A stretch of 64,000 bases of DNA, from assembly GCA_938084575.1 (NCBI GenBank), contig CALKFG010000002.1, positions 124,001-188,000 of the forward strand, in the 5' to 3' direction. The translations under genes were made by a program, and so were the position numbers. Positions 8,266 to 17,001 of this stretch are shown here, piece by piece. Origin of the DNA: an uncultured Hyphomonadaceae bacterium (GTDB lineage Bacteria > Pseudomonadota > Alphaproteobacteria > Caulobacterales > Hyphomonadaceae). The stretch's first letter is position 1. Every line of letters begins with the position of its first letter. Under the pieces are notes generated by a model that was given only the letters and a program-made list of their open reading frames with translations, did no database searches and was not told the DNA's origin.

Positions 8266-9026
8266 GCCCGCCGCTTCTGATGCTGCAGGATGTTCGCAAA
8301 TCCTTTGGAGCCAAACCGGTCCTGGACGGCGTGTCCCTTGATGTCGCGGCCGGCAAGTCGCTGGTGATTCTGGGCGGGTCGGGCACCGGAAAATCAGTGA
8401 CCCTGAAACTCATACTCGGCCTTCTGCGCCCTGACTCAGGACGCATTGTATTTGACGGAGATGACATCACGTTCAGCCAGGGCAAGGCGCGGGAACGGAT
8501 GCGGGCCCGGACCGGCATGCTGTTTCAGTCCGGCGCGCTGTTCGACAGCCTGACTGTGTGGGAGAATGTCGCCTTTCGCCTGCTCAATTCCGAGCGCCTC
8601 GGTCGCAAGGACGCCCGGGACAGAGCCGTCGCCAGTCTCAAGCAGGTGCATCTTGCCCCTGATGTGGCCGACCTGCGCCCGGCAGAACTGTCGGGCGGCA
8701 TGCAAAAGCGCGTGGGTCTGGCGCGGGCGATTGTCGGGCGACCCGAGCTGATCTTTTTCGACGAACCGACGACCGGCCTCGACCCGATCACCGCCGATGC
8801 CATCAATGACCTGATCCTGGAACAGACCCGCGCCCTCGGGGCGGCGGCCATATCGATCACGCATGACATGGCCAGCGCGCGAAAAATCGCTGACGAAATC
8901 GCCATGCTGCATGCCGGCCGGATCATCTGGAGAGGCCCCGCCAGCGCCATCGAGGCCAGCGGCAATGACTATGTCGATCAGTTTGTACATGGCCGCGCAG
9001 TCGGCCCGATCCAGCCGGCCCTCTGA
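8262..9026 (+). CDS. mlaF: MlaF-family ABC transporter ATPase
   Basis: Cytoplasmic ATPase that powers the MlaE permease. Within 254 residues it shows Walker A GGSGTGKS (38-45), the FQSGALFDSLTVWENV Q-loop region typical of MlaF, signature LSGGMQKR (143-150), Walker B LIFFDEPT (163-170) and the H-loop SITHDM. Translation starts at a GTG (8262) inside the last codons of mlaE, indicating translational coupling. The signature sequence LSGGM rather than LSGGQ is characteristic of MlaF-type ATPases. A terminator-like hairpin follows, closing the alr-mlaE-mlaF run. Confidence 0.9.
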   Translation: MSPPLLMLQDVRKSFGAKPVLDGVSLDVAAGKSLVILGGSGTGKSVTLKLILGLLRPDSGRIVFDGDDITFSQGKARERMRARTGMLFQSGALFDSLTVWENVAFRLLNSERLGRKDARDRAVASLKQVHLAPDVADLRPAELSGGMQKRVGLARAIVGRPELIFFDEPTTGLDPITADAINDLILEQTRALGAAAISITHDMASARKIADEIAMLHAGRIIWRGPASAIEASGNDYVDQFVHGRAVGPIQPAL

Positions 9027-9037
9027 GCCGGGGCCCA

Positions 9038-9083
9038 GGCGGGGGTCCGGCCTGCGGACCGGTCACCCCGCCGACATCTTTTT
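9038..9083 (+). terminator. Probable terminator after mlaF
   Basis: A nested hairpin is visible: outer stem GGCGGGG (9038-9044) with CCCCGCC (9066-9072), and inside it GGTCCG pairing with CGGACC. A run of five T begins six bases after the stem (9079-9083). It lies just after the mlaF stop and before radA. The gap between stem and T-run makes it less than textbook. Confidence 0.55.
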
Positions 9084-9121
9084 GACTTTTCGGATCGGCC
9101 AATGCCCGCTAGGGCTGGATC

Positions 9122-10492
9122 ATGCTGAAAACCCAGTTCATCTGCCAGTCCTGCGGCGACGCCCACACCAAATGGTCCGGCCGCTGTGATGGATGCGGGG
9201 AATGGAACACGCTGGTTGAGGAAGCCGCCGGCGGCCCACCCGGGGGGCTGAAAGGCCGACCCGGGCAGGCCACGCGGACCCGTCCGGCGAGCTTTACCGC
9301 GCTGAACGGCACAACAGCAGCCCCGGAGCGGATCCAGATCGGGGTCGACGAGCTCGACCGGGTTTTTGGCGGCGGTATCGTACCGGCCTCAGCCACCCTG
9401 ATTGGCGGTGATCCCGGCATCGGGAAATCCACCCTGCTGCTGCAGGTGGCCGCCCGGCTTGCGCATAATGGGCTGAAGTCGGCCTATGTGTCCGGGGAAG
9501 AGGCGACCGCCCAGATTCAGGACCGGGCCAGACGGCTGAAAGTGGCGGATCGCCCGGTTCAGCTGGCCACGGAAACCGATCTGCGGAAAGTGCTGGCCGC
9601 CCTCAAAGCCACCACGCCGGACTTCGTCGTGATCGATTCCATCCAGACCATGTGGTCGGACAGTCTTGATGCCGCCCCCGGTTCGGTCAGCCAGGTGCGC
9701 GCCTGCGGGCAGGAGCTGGTGCGCTGGGCCAAAACCTCGGGCGCCGCTCTGGTCCTGGTGGGTCATGTCACAAAGGATGGCCAGATCGCCGGTCCGCGCG
9801 TCGTCGAACACATGGTCGATACGGTCTTTTATTTTGAAGGGGAACGCGGTCACCAGTTCCGGATCCTGCGGGCGGTGAAAAACCGGTTTGGTCCGACCGA
9901 TGAGATCGGCATTTTTGAAATGCATCAATATGGCCTCGCCCCTGCGCGGGAGCCCTCAGCCCTGTTCCTCAGTTCGGATCAGGACGACACCGGCGGCACG
10001 GCGGTTTTCGCCGCCATGGAAGGGTCCCGGCCGGTCCTGGCTGAGGTACAGGCGCTGGTCGCGCCCACGGCCTATGGCACGCCGCGACGCTCGATCGTCG
10101 GATGGGAGTCGAGCCGGCTCGCCATGATTCTTGCCGTCCTCGAATCGCGATGCGGCCTCGGGCTCGGCGGCCGCGACGTCTATCTTTCGGTGGCAGGGGG
10201 CTACCGCATGGCTGAGCCGGCGGGTGATCTGGCAGCGGCCGCGGCCCTGCTGACGGCAGCGGCGGCAAATAAGGGCCCCGAAAAGGCCATCTATTTCGGC
10301 GAAGTCACCCTGTCCGGCGCCATCCGCCCGGTTGCCCGAATGGAACAGCGTCTGAAGGAAGCCGCCCGCCTCGGGTTCGAACAGGCCTTTGTTCCGGAAG
10401 GCAGCCCCACGGACATTGAAGGCTTGACGATCACCCCCCTCAAGCGCCTATCTGATCTTGTTGACTTACTCGCCCCGGACATTGCCCCATGA
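9122..10492 (+). CDS. radA: DNA repair protein RadA
   Basis: Branch-migration helicase that helps recombination intermediates mature. The N-terminal four-cysteine zinc finger is complete (Cys8, Cys11, Cys22, Cys25, in FICQSCGDAHTKWSG and RCDGCGEW). The RecA-like core has Walker A GGDPGIGKS (95-103) and the RadA-specific KNRFG motif at 253-257. The C-terminal part is the Lon-protease-like domain (YLSVAGGYRMAEPAGDLA), which lacks the Lon catalytic serine, as in all RadA. Length 456 is typical. It overlaps cvpA by 4 bases (ATGA), a common alphaproteobacterial pairing. Confidence 0.96.
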   Translation: MLKTQFICQSCGDAHTKWSGRCDGCGEWNTLVEEAAGGPPGGLKGRPGQATRTRPASFTALNGTTAAPERIQIGVDELDRVFGGGIVPASATLIGGDPGIGKSTLLLQVAARLAHNGLKSAYVSGEEATAQIQDRARRLKVADRPVQLATETDLRKVLAALKATTPDFVVIDSIQTMWSDSLDAAPGSVSQVRACGQELVRWAKTSGAALVLVGHVTKDGQIAGPRVVEHMVDTVFYFEGERGHQFRILRAVKNRFGPTDEIGIFEMHQYGLAPAREPSALFLSSDQDDTGGTAVFAAMEGSRPVLAEVQALVAPTAYGTPRRSIVGWESSRLAMILAVLESRCGLGLGGRDVYLSVAGGYRMAEPAGDLAAAAALLTAAAANKGPEKAIYFGEVTLSGAIRPVARMEQRLKEAARLGFEQAFVPEGSPTDIEGLTITPLKRLSDLVDLLAPDIAP

Positions 10493-11037
10493 TGGACGCC
10501 CTGACCGCTTTTGACGCCATCGCGATCGTCCTGGTCATTCTGTCGATCCTGATGGGGCTGGCCCGGGGCTTCCTTCGCGAACTGGCGACACTGGGCGCCT
10601 TCATCGCCGCGCTCGCCGCAGCCTATTATATCAATCTTTATCTCAACACGGCCCTGGCGACCCGGCTGCCCGATACTTTTCCCGACTGGTCGGCAACCGT
10701 CCTGCTCTTTGTCGGAACCTTCCTGGTGATTTACGTCACCGTGGCCTGGTTCGGCGCCAATCTGTCGAAAACCATACAGGGCGTGGACGGGGTCGGCCTG
10801 CTCGATCGCCTCGCGGGCGGTGTTTTCGGCATGGCGCGCGGGGGCATTGTGCTGATTTTCTTTGTCTACCTGCTCAACCTGGCCATGGACAGGGATCAGA
10901 TCCCGGAATTCATCAGCCAGGCCCGTACCTTTCCGCTGATTGAACGCGGCGCCGACTATCTGGGGTCACAGGTTGGACAGACGGCACGGACGGCCATCCT
11001 TGAGACCGCCCTTGACGCCAACAGCTCAGCGGAATAG
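10489..11037 (+). CDS. cvpA: CvpA family membrane protein
   Basis: Inner-membrane protein of 182 residues with about four transmembrane helices. It starts with the CvpA pattern FDAIAIVLVILSILMGLARGFLRE and has a further membrane stretch around FVGTFLVIYVTVAWF. In E. coli CvpA is linked to colicin V export and to purF expression; its biochemical role is still unclear. It starts inside the radA stop codon and sits 32 bases before purF, the order commonly seen in alphaproteobacteria, so co-transcription with purF is likely. Confidence 0.88.
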   Translation: MMDALTAFDAIAIVLVILSILMGLARGFLRELATLGAFIAALAAAYYINLYLNTALATRLPDTFPDWSATVLLFVGTFLVIYVTVAWFGANLSKTIQGVDGVGLLDRLAGGVFGMARGGIVLIFFVYLLNLAMDRDQIPEFISQARTFPLIERGADYLGSQVGQTARTAILETALDANSSAE

Positions 11038-11069
11038 GTCGCTCTTCATACGGTTGAAGGGGCAGCTCA

Positions 11070-12509
11070 ATGGTGTTTGACCTAGATGACGACAAGCCTC
11101 GCGAGGAATGTGGCATCGTTGGCGTTCTCGGTCACCCCGAAGCCTCTCTTCTCGTCGCCCTCGGCCTTCACGCGCTGCAGCACCGGGGCCAGGAAGCCTG
11201 CGGTATTACCACCTATGATCATCTCAAATTCCACAATGAACGCCATATGGGTCTGGTGGGAGAAAATTTCGGCGGCGACCTGACTGATCGCCTGCCAGGA
11301 CATGCGGGCATTGGTCACAATCGCTATTCGACCCAGGGCAAGCCGGCGGTGCGCAACATCCAGCCGATTTATGCCGATCTCGACACTGGCGGTTTCGCCG
11401 TTGCCCATAATGGCAATCTGACAAATTCCACCATATTGCGCAAAAAGCTCGTTCGCCGGGGCGCCCTGTTCCAGTCGACCATGGACACAGAGGTCATCCT
11501 GCACCTTCTGGCCCGGTCCGACCAGGAATCCGTGGCCGACAGGTTCCTCGACGCCATTCGCCAGATCGAGGGCGGCTTTGCCCTTGTCGGACTGACCAAT
11601 AAGAAGCTGATCGGGGCCCGCGACCCCTCCGGCCTTCGGCCGCTCATCCTCGGCCGGTTGGGAACCGCCTATGTGCTGGCCTCCGAAACCTGCGCGCTGG
11701 ACCAGATGGGTGCCGAAAGCCTGCGGGAAATTGAACCTGGTGAAGTCGTGATCATTACCGAGGACGGTATTCGCAGCTTTCACCCCTTTCCATCGCAACC
11801 CGTCCGTCCCTGCCTGTTCGAATATGTTTACTTCGCCCGGCCCGACAGTGTGGTCCAGGGGCGCTCGGTGTACGAAGTCCGCCGCCGGATGGGCCACCAG
11901 CTGGCCAAGGAACATCCGGCCGATGTTGATGTCATCGTTCCGGTTCCGGATTCCGGTGTGCCGGCGGCGATTGGCTTTTCAGAACAATCCGGGGTGCCAT
12001 TCCAACTGGGGATTATCCGCAGCCACTATGTCGGGCGAACCTTTATCCAGCCGAATCAGAGCGGGCGCCAGAAAGCTGTCTCCCGCAAGCATTCGCCAAA
12101 CCGTGCGGTGCTCGAGGGCAAGCGTGTACTGCTGGTGGATGATTCGATCGTGCGCGGCAACACGTCCCGGAAAATCGTCCAAATGGTTCGTGAAGCCGGC
12201 GCCAGCGAGATCCACTTCCGGTCCGCCAGCCCCCCTATCATGTACCAGGACTTTTACGGCATCGACATGGCCGACCGGTCCGAGCTTCTTGCGGCCAATC
12301 ACACGCTGGAGGAAATGCGCGACTATCTCAAGGTCGAGAGCCTCGGCTTCCTGTCCGTTCCCGGCCTCTATCGGGCCGTCGGACTGGAACGCGACGCCAC
12401 CTATCCACAATTCGCCGATCACTGCTTTACCGGTGAATATCCAACTCGCCTGCTCGACAATGATCAGAATGAGACCGGCAAGGAACGTCAGCTCTCTTTG
12501 CTGGACTAG
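11070..12509 (+). CDS. purF: Amidophosphoribosyltransferase
   Basis: First committed enzyme of purine synthesis: it transfers ammonia from glutamine to PRPP. The nucleophile is Cys14 after a short propeptide (MVFDLDDDKPREE), which is normally cleaved to expose the cysteine. The glutaminase core has IGHNRYSTQG and AHNGNLTN. The PRPP loop VLLVDDSIVRGNT is at 353-365. Compared with the Bacillus-type iron-sulfur enzyme, Cys248 aligns with one cluster ligand. The second ligand position is Asp394 (QDFYGID), and only one cysteine remains in the ADHCFTGEYP segment. A complete 4Fe-4S cluster is therefore unlikely; this appears to be the usual alphaproteobacterial form. Confidence 0.96.
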   Translation: MVFDLDDDKPREECGIVGVLGHPEASLLVALGLHALQHRGQEACGITTYDHLKFHNERHMGLVGENFGGDLTDRLPGHAGIGHNRYSTQGKPAVRNIQPIYADLDTGGFAVAHNGNLTNSTILRKKLVRRGALFQSTMDTEVILHLLARSDQESVADRFLDAIRQIEGGFALVGLTNKKLIGARDPSGLRPLILGRLGTAYVLASETCALDQMGAESLREIEPGEVVIITEDGIRSFHPFPSQPVRPCLFEYVYFARPDSVVQGRSVYEVRRRMGHQLAKEHPADVDVIVPVPDSGVPAAIGFSEQSGVPFQLGIIRSHYVGRTFIQPNQSGRQKAVSRKHSPNRAVLEGKRVLLVDDSIVRGNTSRKIVQMVREAGASEIHFRSASPPIMYQDFYGIDMADRSELLAANHTLEEMRDYLKVESLGFLSVPGLYRAVGLERDATYPQFADHCFTGEYPTRLLDNDQNETGKERQLSLLD

Positions 12510-12538
12510 CGGACAGACGTCTGGAACGAGGACCCCTC

Positions 12539-13240
12539 ATGGACAAACGCATCACGCTGGTAACGGGCGCCTCTCAGGGCATTGGGCGCGCCATCGCGCT
12601 TGCTCTGGGTGAAGCAGGTCATCATGTGATCGCGCTCAGCCGGTCAAAAAAGGCCCTCGAAACCCTTGATGATGAGATCAGGGCCGCCGGCGGCAGCGCA
12701 TCCCTCATCCCCTTCGACCTTAAGGATGCCGGATCCTTTGAGGCTTTGGGCAAAGCCCTGCATGAAAAGTTCGGCCGTCTGGACGGCCTTGTTGGAAATG
12801 CCGGCATCCTTGGCCATATCGGCCCTTTGCAGGCGGGCGGAGAACGCCAGTTCAACGAGACCATCGACGTCAATCTCAGCGCAAACTGGCGGTTGATCCG
12901 GGTCATGGATCCCCTGCTGCGCCAGTCCGAGACGCCACGGGCCGTATTCGTCAGCTCCGGTGTCGTGCCGCGCCCGCGTGCCTTCTGGGGGCCCTACCAG
13001 GCCTCAAAGGCCGGTCTGGAGGCGCTGGTCGCAGCCTGGGCCGACGAGAATGAGAATACGCGCCTGCGGGTCAATATCTTCGACCCGGGGGCCACCCGGA
13101 CCAATATGCGGGCCGAAGCCATGCCGGGCGAAGATCCCGAAACCCTGCCCGCCCCTGCCGATGTCGCCCGGCAGGTTTTACCGCTTCTGATGGCCGAAGA
13201 AACCCGGACCGGTGCCCGCATCAGCGCCGCACGGGACTGA
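12539..13240 (+). CDS. Short-chain dehydrogenase/reductase
   Basis: A 233-residue SDR with cofactor motif TGASQGIG (9-16), NAG motif in LVGNAGILGHIGPL (86-99), catalytic Ser139/Ser140 and the Tyr153/Lys157 pair in PYQASKAGL. The substrate is not evident. Genes of this type directly after purF are common in alphaproteobacteria and are usually annotated only as SDR oxidoreductases. It lies 29 bases after purF with a GAGGAC ribosome site, so it probably belongs to the radA-cvpA-purF transcript. It converges on der. Confidence 0.85.
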   Translation: MDKRITLVTGASQGIGRAIALALGEAGHHVIALSRSKKALETLDDEIRAAGGSASLIPFDLKDAGSFEALGKALHEKFGRLDGLVGNAGILGHIGPLQAGGERQFNETIDVNLSANWRLIRVMDPLLRQSETPRAVFVSSGVVPRPRAFWGPYQASKAGLEALVAAWADENENTRLRVNIFDPGATRTNMRAEAMPGEDPETLPAPADVARQVLPLLMAEETRTGARISAARD

Positions 13241-13273
13241 AGACCAGGTCACCGTTGCGGGTCGCGGGTCGCC

Positions 13274-14794
13274 CTATTTCCGCCGCGGCTTGTCGGCATA
13301 GGGATTGGCCCCCTGACGGACATGCAGGCGGATCGGAACGCCTTGAAGGTCGAACGCCTCGCGCAGCCCGTTGACCAGATAGCGGCGATATTGCTCCGGC
13401 ATCTGCTCCCCGCGGGATGCCATCAGGACAAAGGTCGGCGGCCGGGCCTTGATCTGTGCCATATAACGCGGCTTGATCCGCTTGCCGTTAACGCTTGGGG
13501 GCGGGTTGCGTTCAATCATGTATCGAAGCCAGCGGTTGATATCGCCGGTTTTGGTCCGGGCACACCAGTCATCATAGGCCCGGGCAACCGCGGGCATCAG
13601 CTTGTCGACCCGTTTCCCGGTCAGGCCGGACAGACAGACCAGGGCGGCGCCCCGCGCCTGGGGTAGCGTTTCCTTGAGGCGACGCTCGACTTCCTTCATG
13701 GCCATGCCGTGATTGGTCACCGTGTCCCATTTCGAAATCACAAAGACGACGGCCCGGCCCTCGCGCAGAGCGAGGTCGGCAATTTGCAGGTCCTGCTTTT
13801 CAAAGGCATCCTCGGGATCCATGATCAGGGCGACGACATCGGCATATTTCAGTGAACGAACCGTCTCCCCGGTGGACATCTTTTCCAACCGCTCCTGGAC
13901 CTTGGCCCGCCGTCGCAGACCGGCTGTGTCAACCAGCCGGATATCACGCCCCTGCCAGCGCCAGCTCAGCGTAACAGAATCACGGGTGATTCCGGCTTCC
14001 GGACCGGTCAGCATTCGATCCTCTTCAACCAGCTGATTGATCAGGGTCGACTTGCCCGCATTGGGACGTCCGACAATGGCCAGCCGGATCGGACGCTGCG
14101 CGGCCTCGGTGCGGGCTGAAGCGATCGCCTCGGCCTCAACCTCGTCATCAATACCGGCGGCGGACAGGGCCGCGTCGAGCGTCGCCTGCGAGAATTTCGG
14201 GTCATCCACATCGAGCCCGTCCAACGCATCCAGGATGCCATGGTTGAACCCTTCCGCGCCGTCTGAATCGGCCTCCGCCATCGCGGCCTCGAAAGCCGCC
14301 TCGCCGAGAGCGGACCGGATCGCTCCATACAGGTCAGAAAGACCCTCACCATGGGCCCCAGACAGGCCGACAGGCTCTCCAAGCCCAAGCGACCAGGCCT
14401 CGGCCATTCCGATATCCCCGGCTTTGCCCTCCGCCTTATTGGCCGCGAGAACGATTGGCAGATCCGCCTTTCGCAGCACCTGGGCGAACTGCTCGTCCAT
14501 CGCCGTGACGCCAACACGGGCATCAATCAGGAACAGGGCCAGTTCAGCCTCCTGGATCGCACGCTCGGTCTGGGCCCGCATGCGCGCCTCGAGGGACTCA
14601 TCGCGGGCATCCTCATACCCGGCTGTATCAATCAGGATGAGCGGAAGATCTGCCAGCCTGCCGGCCGCCTCTTTCCTGTCTCGCGTCACCCCGGGCTGGT
14701 CATCCACAAGGGCCAGCTGCTTTCCGGCCAGGCGGTTAAAAAGCGTCGATTTGCCGACATTGGGTCGGCCAACAATGGCAATTTTGAGGGGCAT
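13274..14794 (-). CDS. der: Ribosome-biogenesis GTPase Der (EngA)
   Basis: Tandem GTPase needed for 50S subunit maturation. The 506-residue protein has two G domains, with G1 motifs GRPNVGKS (9-16) and GRPNAGKS (242-249), DTAGYED and DTAGLRRRAKV as G3, and ANKAEG and ISKWDTV as G4. The C-terminal KH-like domain includes NPPPSVNGKRIKPRYMAQIK. The linker between the G domains (about 165-235) is long and rich in Ala, Asp and Glu. The arginine-rich end (ADKPRRK) is typical. It follows bamB by 35 bases in the same direction, the usual bamB-der order. Confidence 0.96.
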   Translation of the reverse strand: MPLKIAIVGRPNVGKSTLFNRLAGKQLALVDDQPGVTRDRKEAAGRLADLPLILIDTAGYEDARDESLEARMRAQTERAIQEAELALFLIDARVGVTAMDEQFAQVLRKADLPIVLAANKAEGKAGDIGMAEAWSLGLGEPVGLSGAHGEGLSDLYGAIRSALGEAAFEAAMAEADSDGAEGFNHGILDALDGLDVDDPKFSQATLDAALSAAGIDDEVEAEAIASARTEAAQRPIRLAIVGRPNAGKSTLINQLVEEDRMLTGPEAGITRDSVTLSWRWQGRDIRLVDTAGLRRRAKVQERLEKMSTGETVRSLKYADVVALIMDPEDAFEKQDLQIADLALREGRAVVFVISKWDTVTNHGMAMKEVERRLKETLPQARGAALVCLSGLTGKRVDKLMPAVARAYDDWCARTKTGDINRWLRYMIERNPPPSVNGKRIKPRYMAQIKARPPTFVLMASRGEQMPEQYRRYLVNGLREAFDLQGVPIRLHVRQGANPYADKPRRK

Positions 14795-14829
14795 CGGCCG
14801 GTCCTGTCCTGAATACCCTGGTCATACGC

Positions 14830-16176
14830 TCAGCGAATGGCGATCAATCGGGCATCATCCGTCAGGACAAACAACTTATCCTGTGCGGCAATCGGCTCGA
14901 TAAACACAGCGGCGCCAAGTTTCAAGCGTCCCGTCTCATTCCCGGTCTGCGGGTCGAAGGCCAGAAGGTCGCCCTGAGACGAGACAACAAGCACGCGCCC
15001 CGACGCGATCACCGGACCGGAATAGGTAATCCGGCCCTCTTTTTTCTTGACGTTCTGATACTGTTCCAGCTGCCTGACCCAGATGACCTGGCCGCTGGCG
15101 GCGTCGAAAAGAACCAGTTCTGCATCCACGCTGACGGCAAACAGGAACTGGCCGACCAGCGCCGGTGCCTGGATCGAGCCGAGCGGCTGCTGCCACACCC
15201 GGTTGCCCGTGCGGCCATCAATTGCCGCCAGGACCCCCGACTGGCTGGCCGCAAAGACAAGGCCGCTGCCGAGGACCGGACGGGCGCCGATATCATTGAT
15301 GGCCGAAATCGGCGTGAACTGCCCCGGGCTGGCCAGAGCCTCGCTCCACAGCCGACGGCCATTGGCGGCCAGATAGGCAATGATTTCGCCGGATGAATAC
15401 GGCGCGATGACGATATCTTCCACCGCGGCCGCACTGGGAGACCCGAGAACACGGGCCGGCTCAGCAATGGCCTGGTCAGACCAGATCGGCTGCCCCGTCT
15501 CGACCGACAGGGCATAAATGTCATTATTGTTGGACGACACGAAGACACGGCCATCCTTGACCGTCGGCGCGCCGGTCATCGGCGCCTCGGTATTGGTCCG
15601 CCAGTAGCGCTTGCCGGTGGCCGCATCCAGCGCCGTGACAAAGCCATAACCGCTGGCCACGAAGACGCGTCCGTCATCATAGGCAATGCCTGCACCGATG
15701 CTGACCGTATCCTGAGGATTGAGGGAGATCAGCGGACGCTGCCATGCGGCGGCACCCGTCGACAGATCAAAGGCCCGGACATTCTGACTGGAATCCACGA
15801 CAAAAATATGGGTCTCATTGGTGACAGGCGCGGCAATCAGGGCCGTCTTGAGGTTCGACCCCTTGCCGGCATCGACCCGCCAGGCCACGTCCAGCTCGGT
15901 TGCGGCCCGGATATGACCCACGGCCTTGGCCGCATTGCCTCCCGCCTGGGGCCAGGACCGGACCTCCTGCGCGGCGGGCAGCACGACGGAAACGGCGGCC
16001 TGGTCCGGGGACGCCTCAAGAACCTCATCCGCCAGAACCATGGCAATGCGTCCTTCCTTGTCGGCTGTCTCCTTGGCCGCCCTGTCGGACTGGCCAAAAT
16101 TCAGCACCGAGCAGGCTGGCAGAACGGCCGTCAGAGCCAGGACGGCCGCGAGGCGAAGCGAGGGGGGTGAAATCAT
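14830..16176 (-). CDS. bamB: Outer-membrane assembly lipoprotein BamB
   Basis: Lipoprotein of the BAM complex that inserts beta-barrel proteins into the outer membrane. The N-terminus is a lipoprotein signal with lipobox LPAC, Cys22 being the lipidation site. The rest is a beta-propeller of PQQ-type repeats (AYDDGRVFVASGYGFVTALD, ALDAATGKRYWR, FDAASGQVIWVRQLEQ, AFDPQTGNETGRLK). At 448 residues it is somewhat longer than E. coli BamB (about 390). It overlaps the upstream YfgM-like gene by 4 bases and precedes der, the same neighbourhood as yfgM-bamB-der in E. coli. Confidence 0.92.
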   Translation of the reverse strand: MISPPSLRLAAVLALTAVLPACSVLNFGQSDRAAKETADKEGRIAMVLADEVLEASPDQAAVSVVLPAAQEVRSWPQAGGNAAKAVGHIRAATELDVAWRVDAGKGSNLKTALIAAPVTNETHIFVVDSSQNVRAFDLSTGAAAWQRPLISLNPQDTVSIGAGIAYDDGRVFVASGYGFVTALDAATGKRYWRTNTEAPMTGAPTVKDGRVFVSSNNNDIYALSVETGQPIWSDQAIAEPARVLGSPSAAAVEDIVIAPYSSGEIIAYLAANGRRLWSEALASPGQFTPISAINDIGARPVLGSGLVFAASQSGVLAAIDGRTGNRVWQQPLGSIQAPALVGQFLFAVSVDAELVLFDAASGQVIWVRQLEQYQNVKKKEGRITYSGPVIASGRVLVVSSQGDLLAFDPQTGNETGRLKLGAAVFIEPIAAQDKLFVLTDDARLIAIR

Positions 16177-16931
16177 TGTGGCATCTCCTCGGCCAACGGG
16201 GTGTCGTCAGCGTCTGCAGACTCTGCCGTCTCGGCCGCCTCTGCCGTTTCTGCGGACTCTGCCGCCTCGGCAGCCCGGGCGGCCAGCTCAAGCCCCGGCA
16301 GCGCCGTCAGAGCGCTGTTGGCCCGGTTCAGAGCCCCCTGAGGCACATTGGCGGCAACCCGCAAATAGCCAAACTCTTCGCGGGCATAGGCATAGTCACC
16401 CTCCGCCAGAGCCTTTGCCGCCAGCAATTCGACCGCCAGTGCATTGAACGCACTCGTTGTGTCGGTCCGCAGGGGCGCGACCAGCTCTGACAGCTCTTGC
16501 CGCGACAGCATGTCAGCCTGGAGATAAGCGGATTTGATCAGGGCAAGGCGCTCCAGCGCCGTGTCGGCAGTGCCGGCCGCGTCGGCCAGCAGCCCGGCAG
16601 CCGCCCGTACGTCGCCATTGGCCTCATAGCGCACCTGCGCCAGAAACTGGCTGGCCGAACCGGCAACCGCCGCATCCGTCGCGGCCAGGGCTTCAAGCCC
16701 CTCAGTCGCCGCCTCGAAGTCCCTGCGATCAAGCGCCGCCAGGCTGGCATCCAGCTTTTCGCCATTGATCCGGGCCGTTTCGGCGCGGCTGTAGCCGACA
16801 TATTCATTTACCGCCGTCCCACCGACAAGCAGGGCCGCGCCAATGTAAGCAAAGATGCCGTATTTCCGCCACCGCTCGGTCCAGACATCCTTGCGAATGC
16901 CCTCTTCGACTTCTTCGAAAATGTCTGCCAC
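16173..16931 (-). CDS. YfgM-like tetratricopeptide membrane protein
   Basis: Probable inner-membrane-anchored periplasmic chaperone-like protein of the YfgM family, which in E. coli contacts SecYEG and periplasmic chaperones. The N-terminus (VADIFEEVEEGIRKDVWTER) is the family hallmark. It is followed by one transmembrane helix (FAYIGAALLVGGTAVNEYVG), an Ala-rich TPR-like helical region, and a repetitive Ala/Glu/Ser tail. The start is placed at GTG 16931, which has GGAG nine bases upstream and gives the family N-terminus. An ATG at 16997 would add 22 unrelated residues. It overlaps bamB by 4 bases. Confidence 0.82.
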   Translation of the reverse strand: MADIFEEVEEGIRKDVWTERWRKYGIFAYIGAALLVGGTAVNEYVGYSRAETARINGEKLDASLAALDRRDFEAATEGLEALAATDAAVAGSASQFLAQVRYEANGDVRAAAGLLADAAGTADTALERLALIKSAYLQADMLSRQELSELVAPLRTDTTSAFNALAVELLAAKALAEGDYAYAREEFGYLRVAANVPQGALNRANSALTALPGLELAARAAEAAESAETAEAAETAESADADDTPLAEEMPQ

Positions 16932-17001
16932 TGGCTTGTGCTCCGCGCTTGGGACTCTGCTTGCTGATAACCTAGCCGGGCCGGTCTCAGACGGCAACGC
17001 G

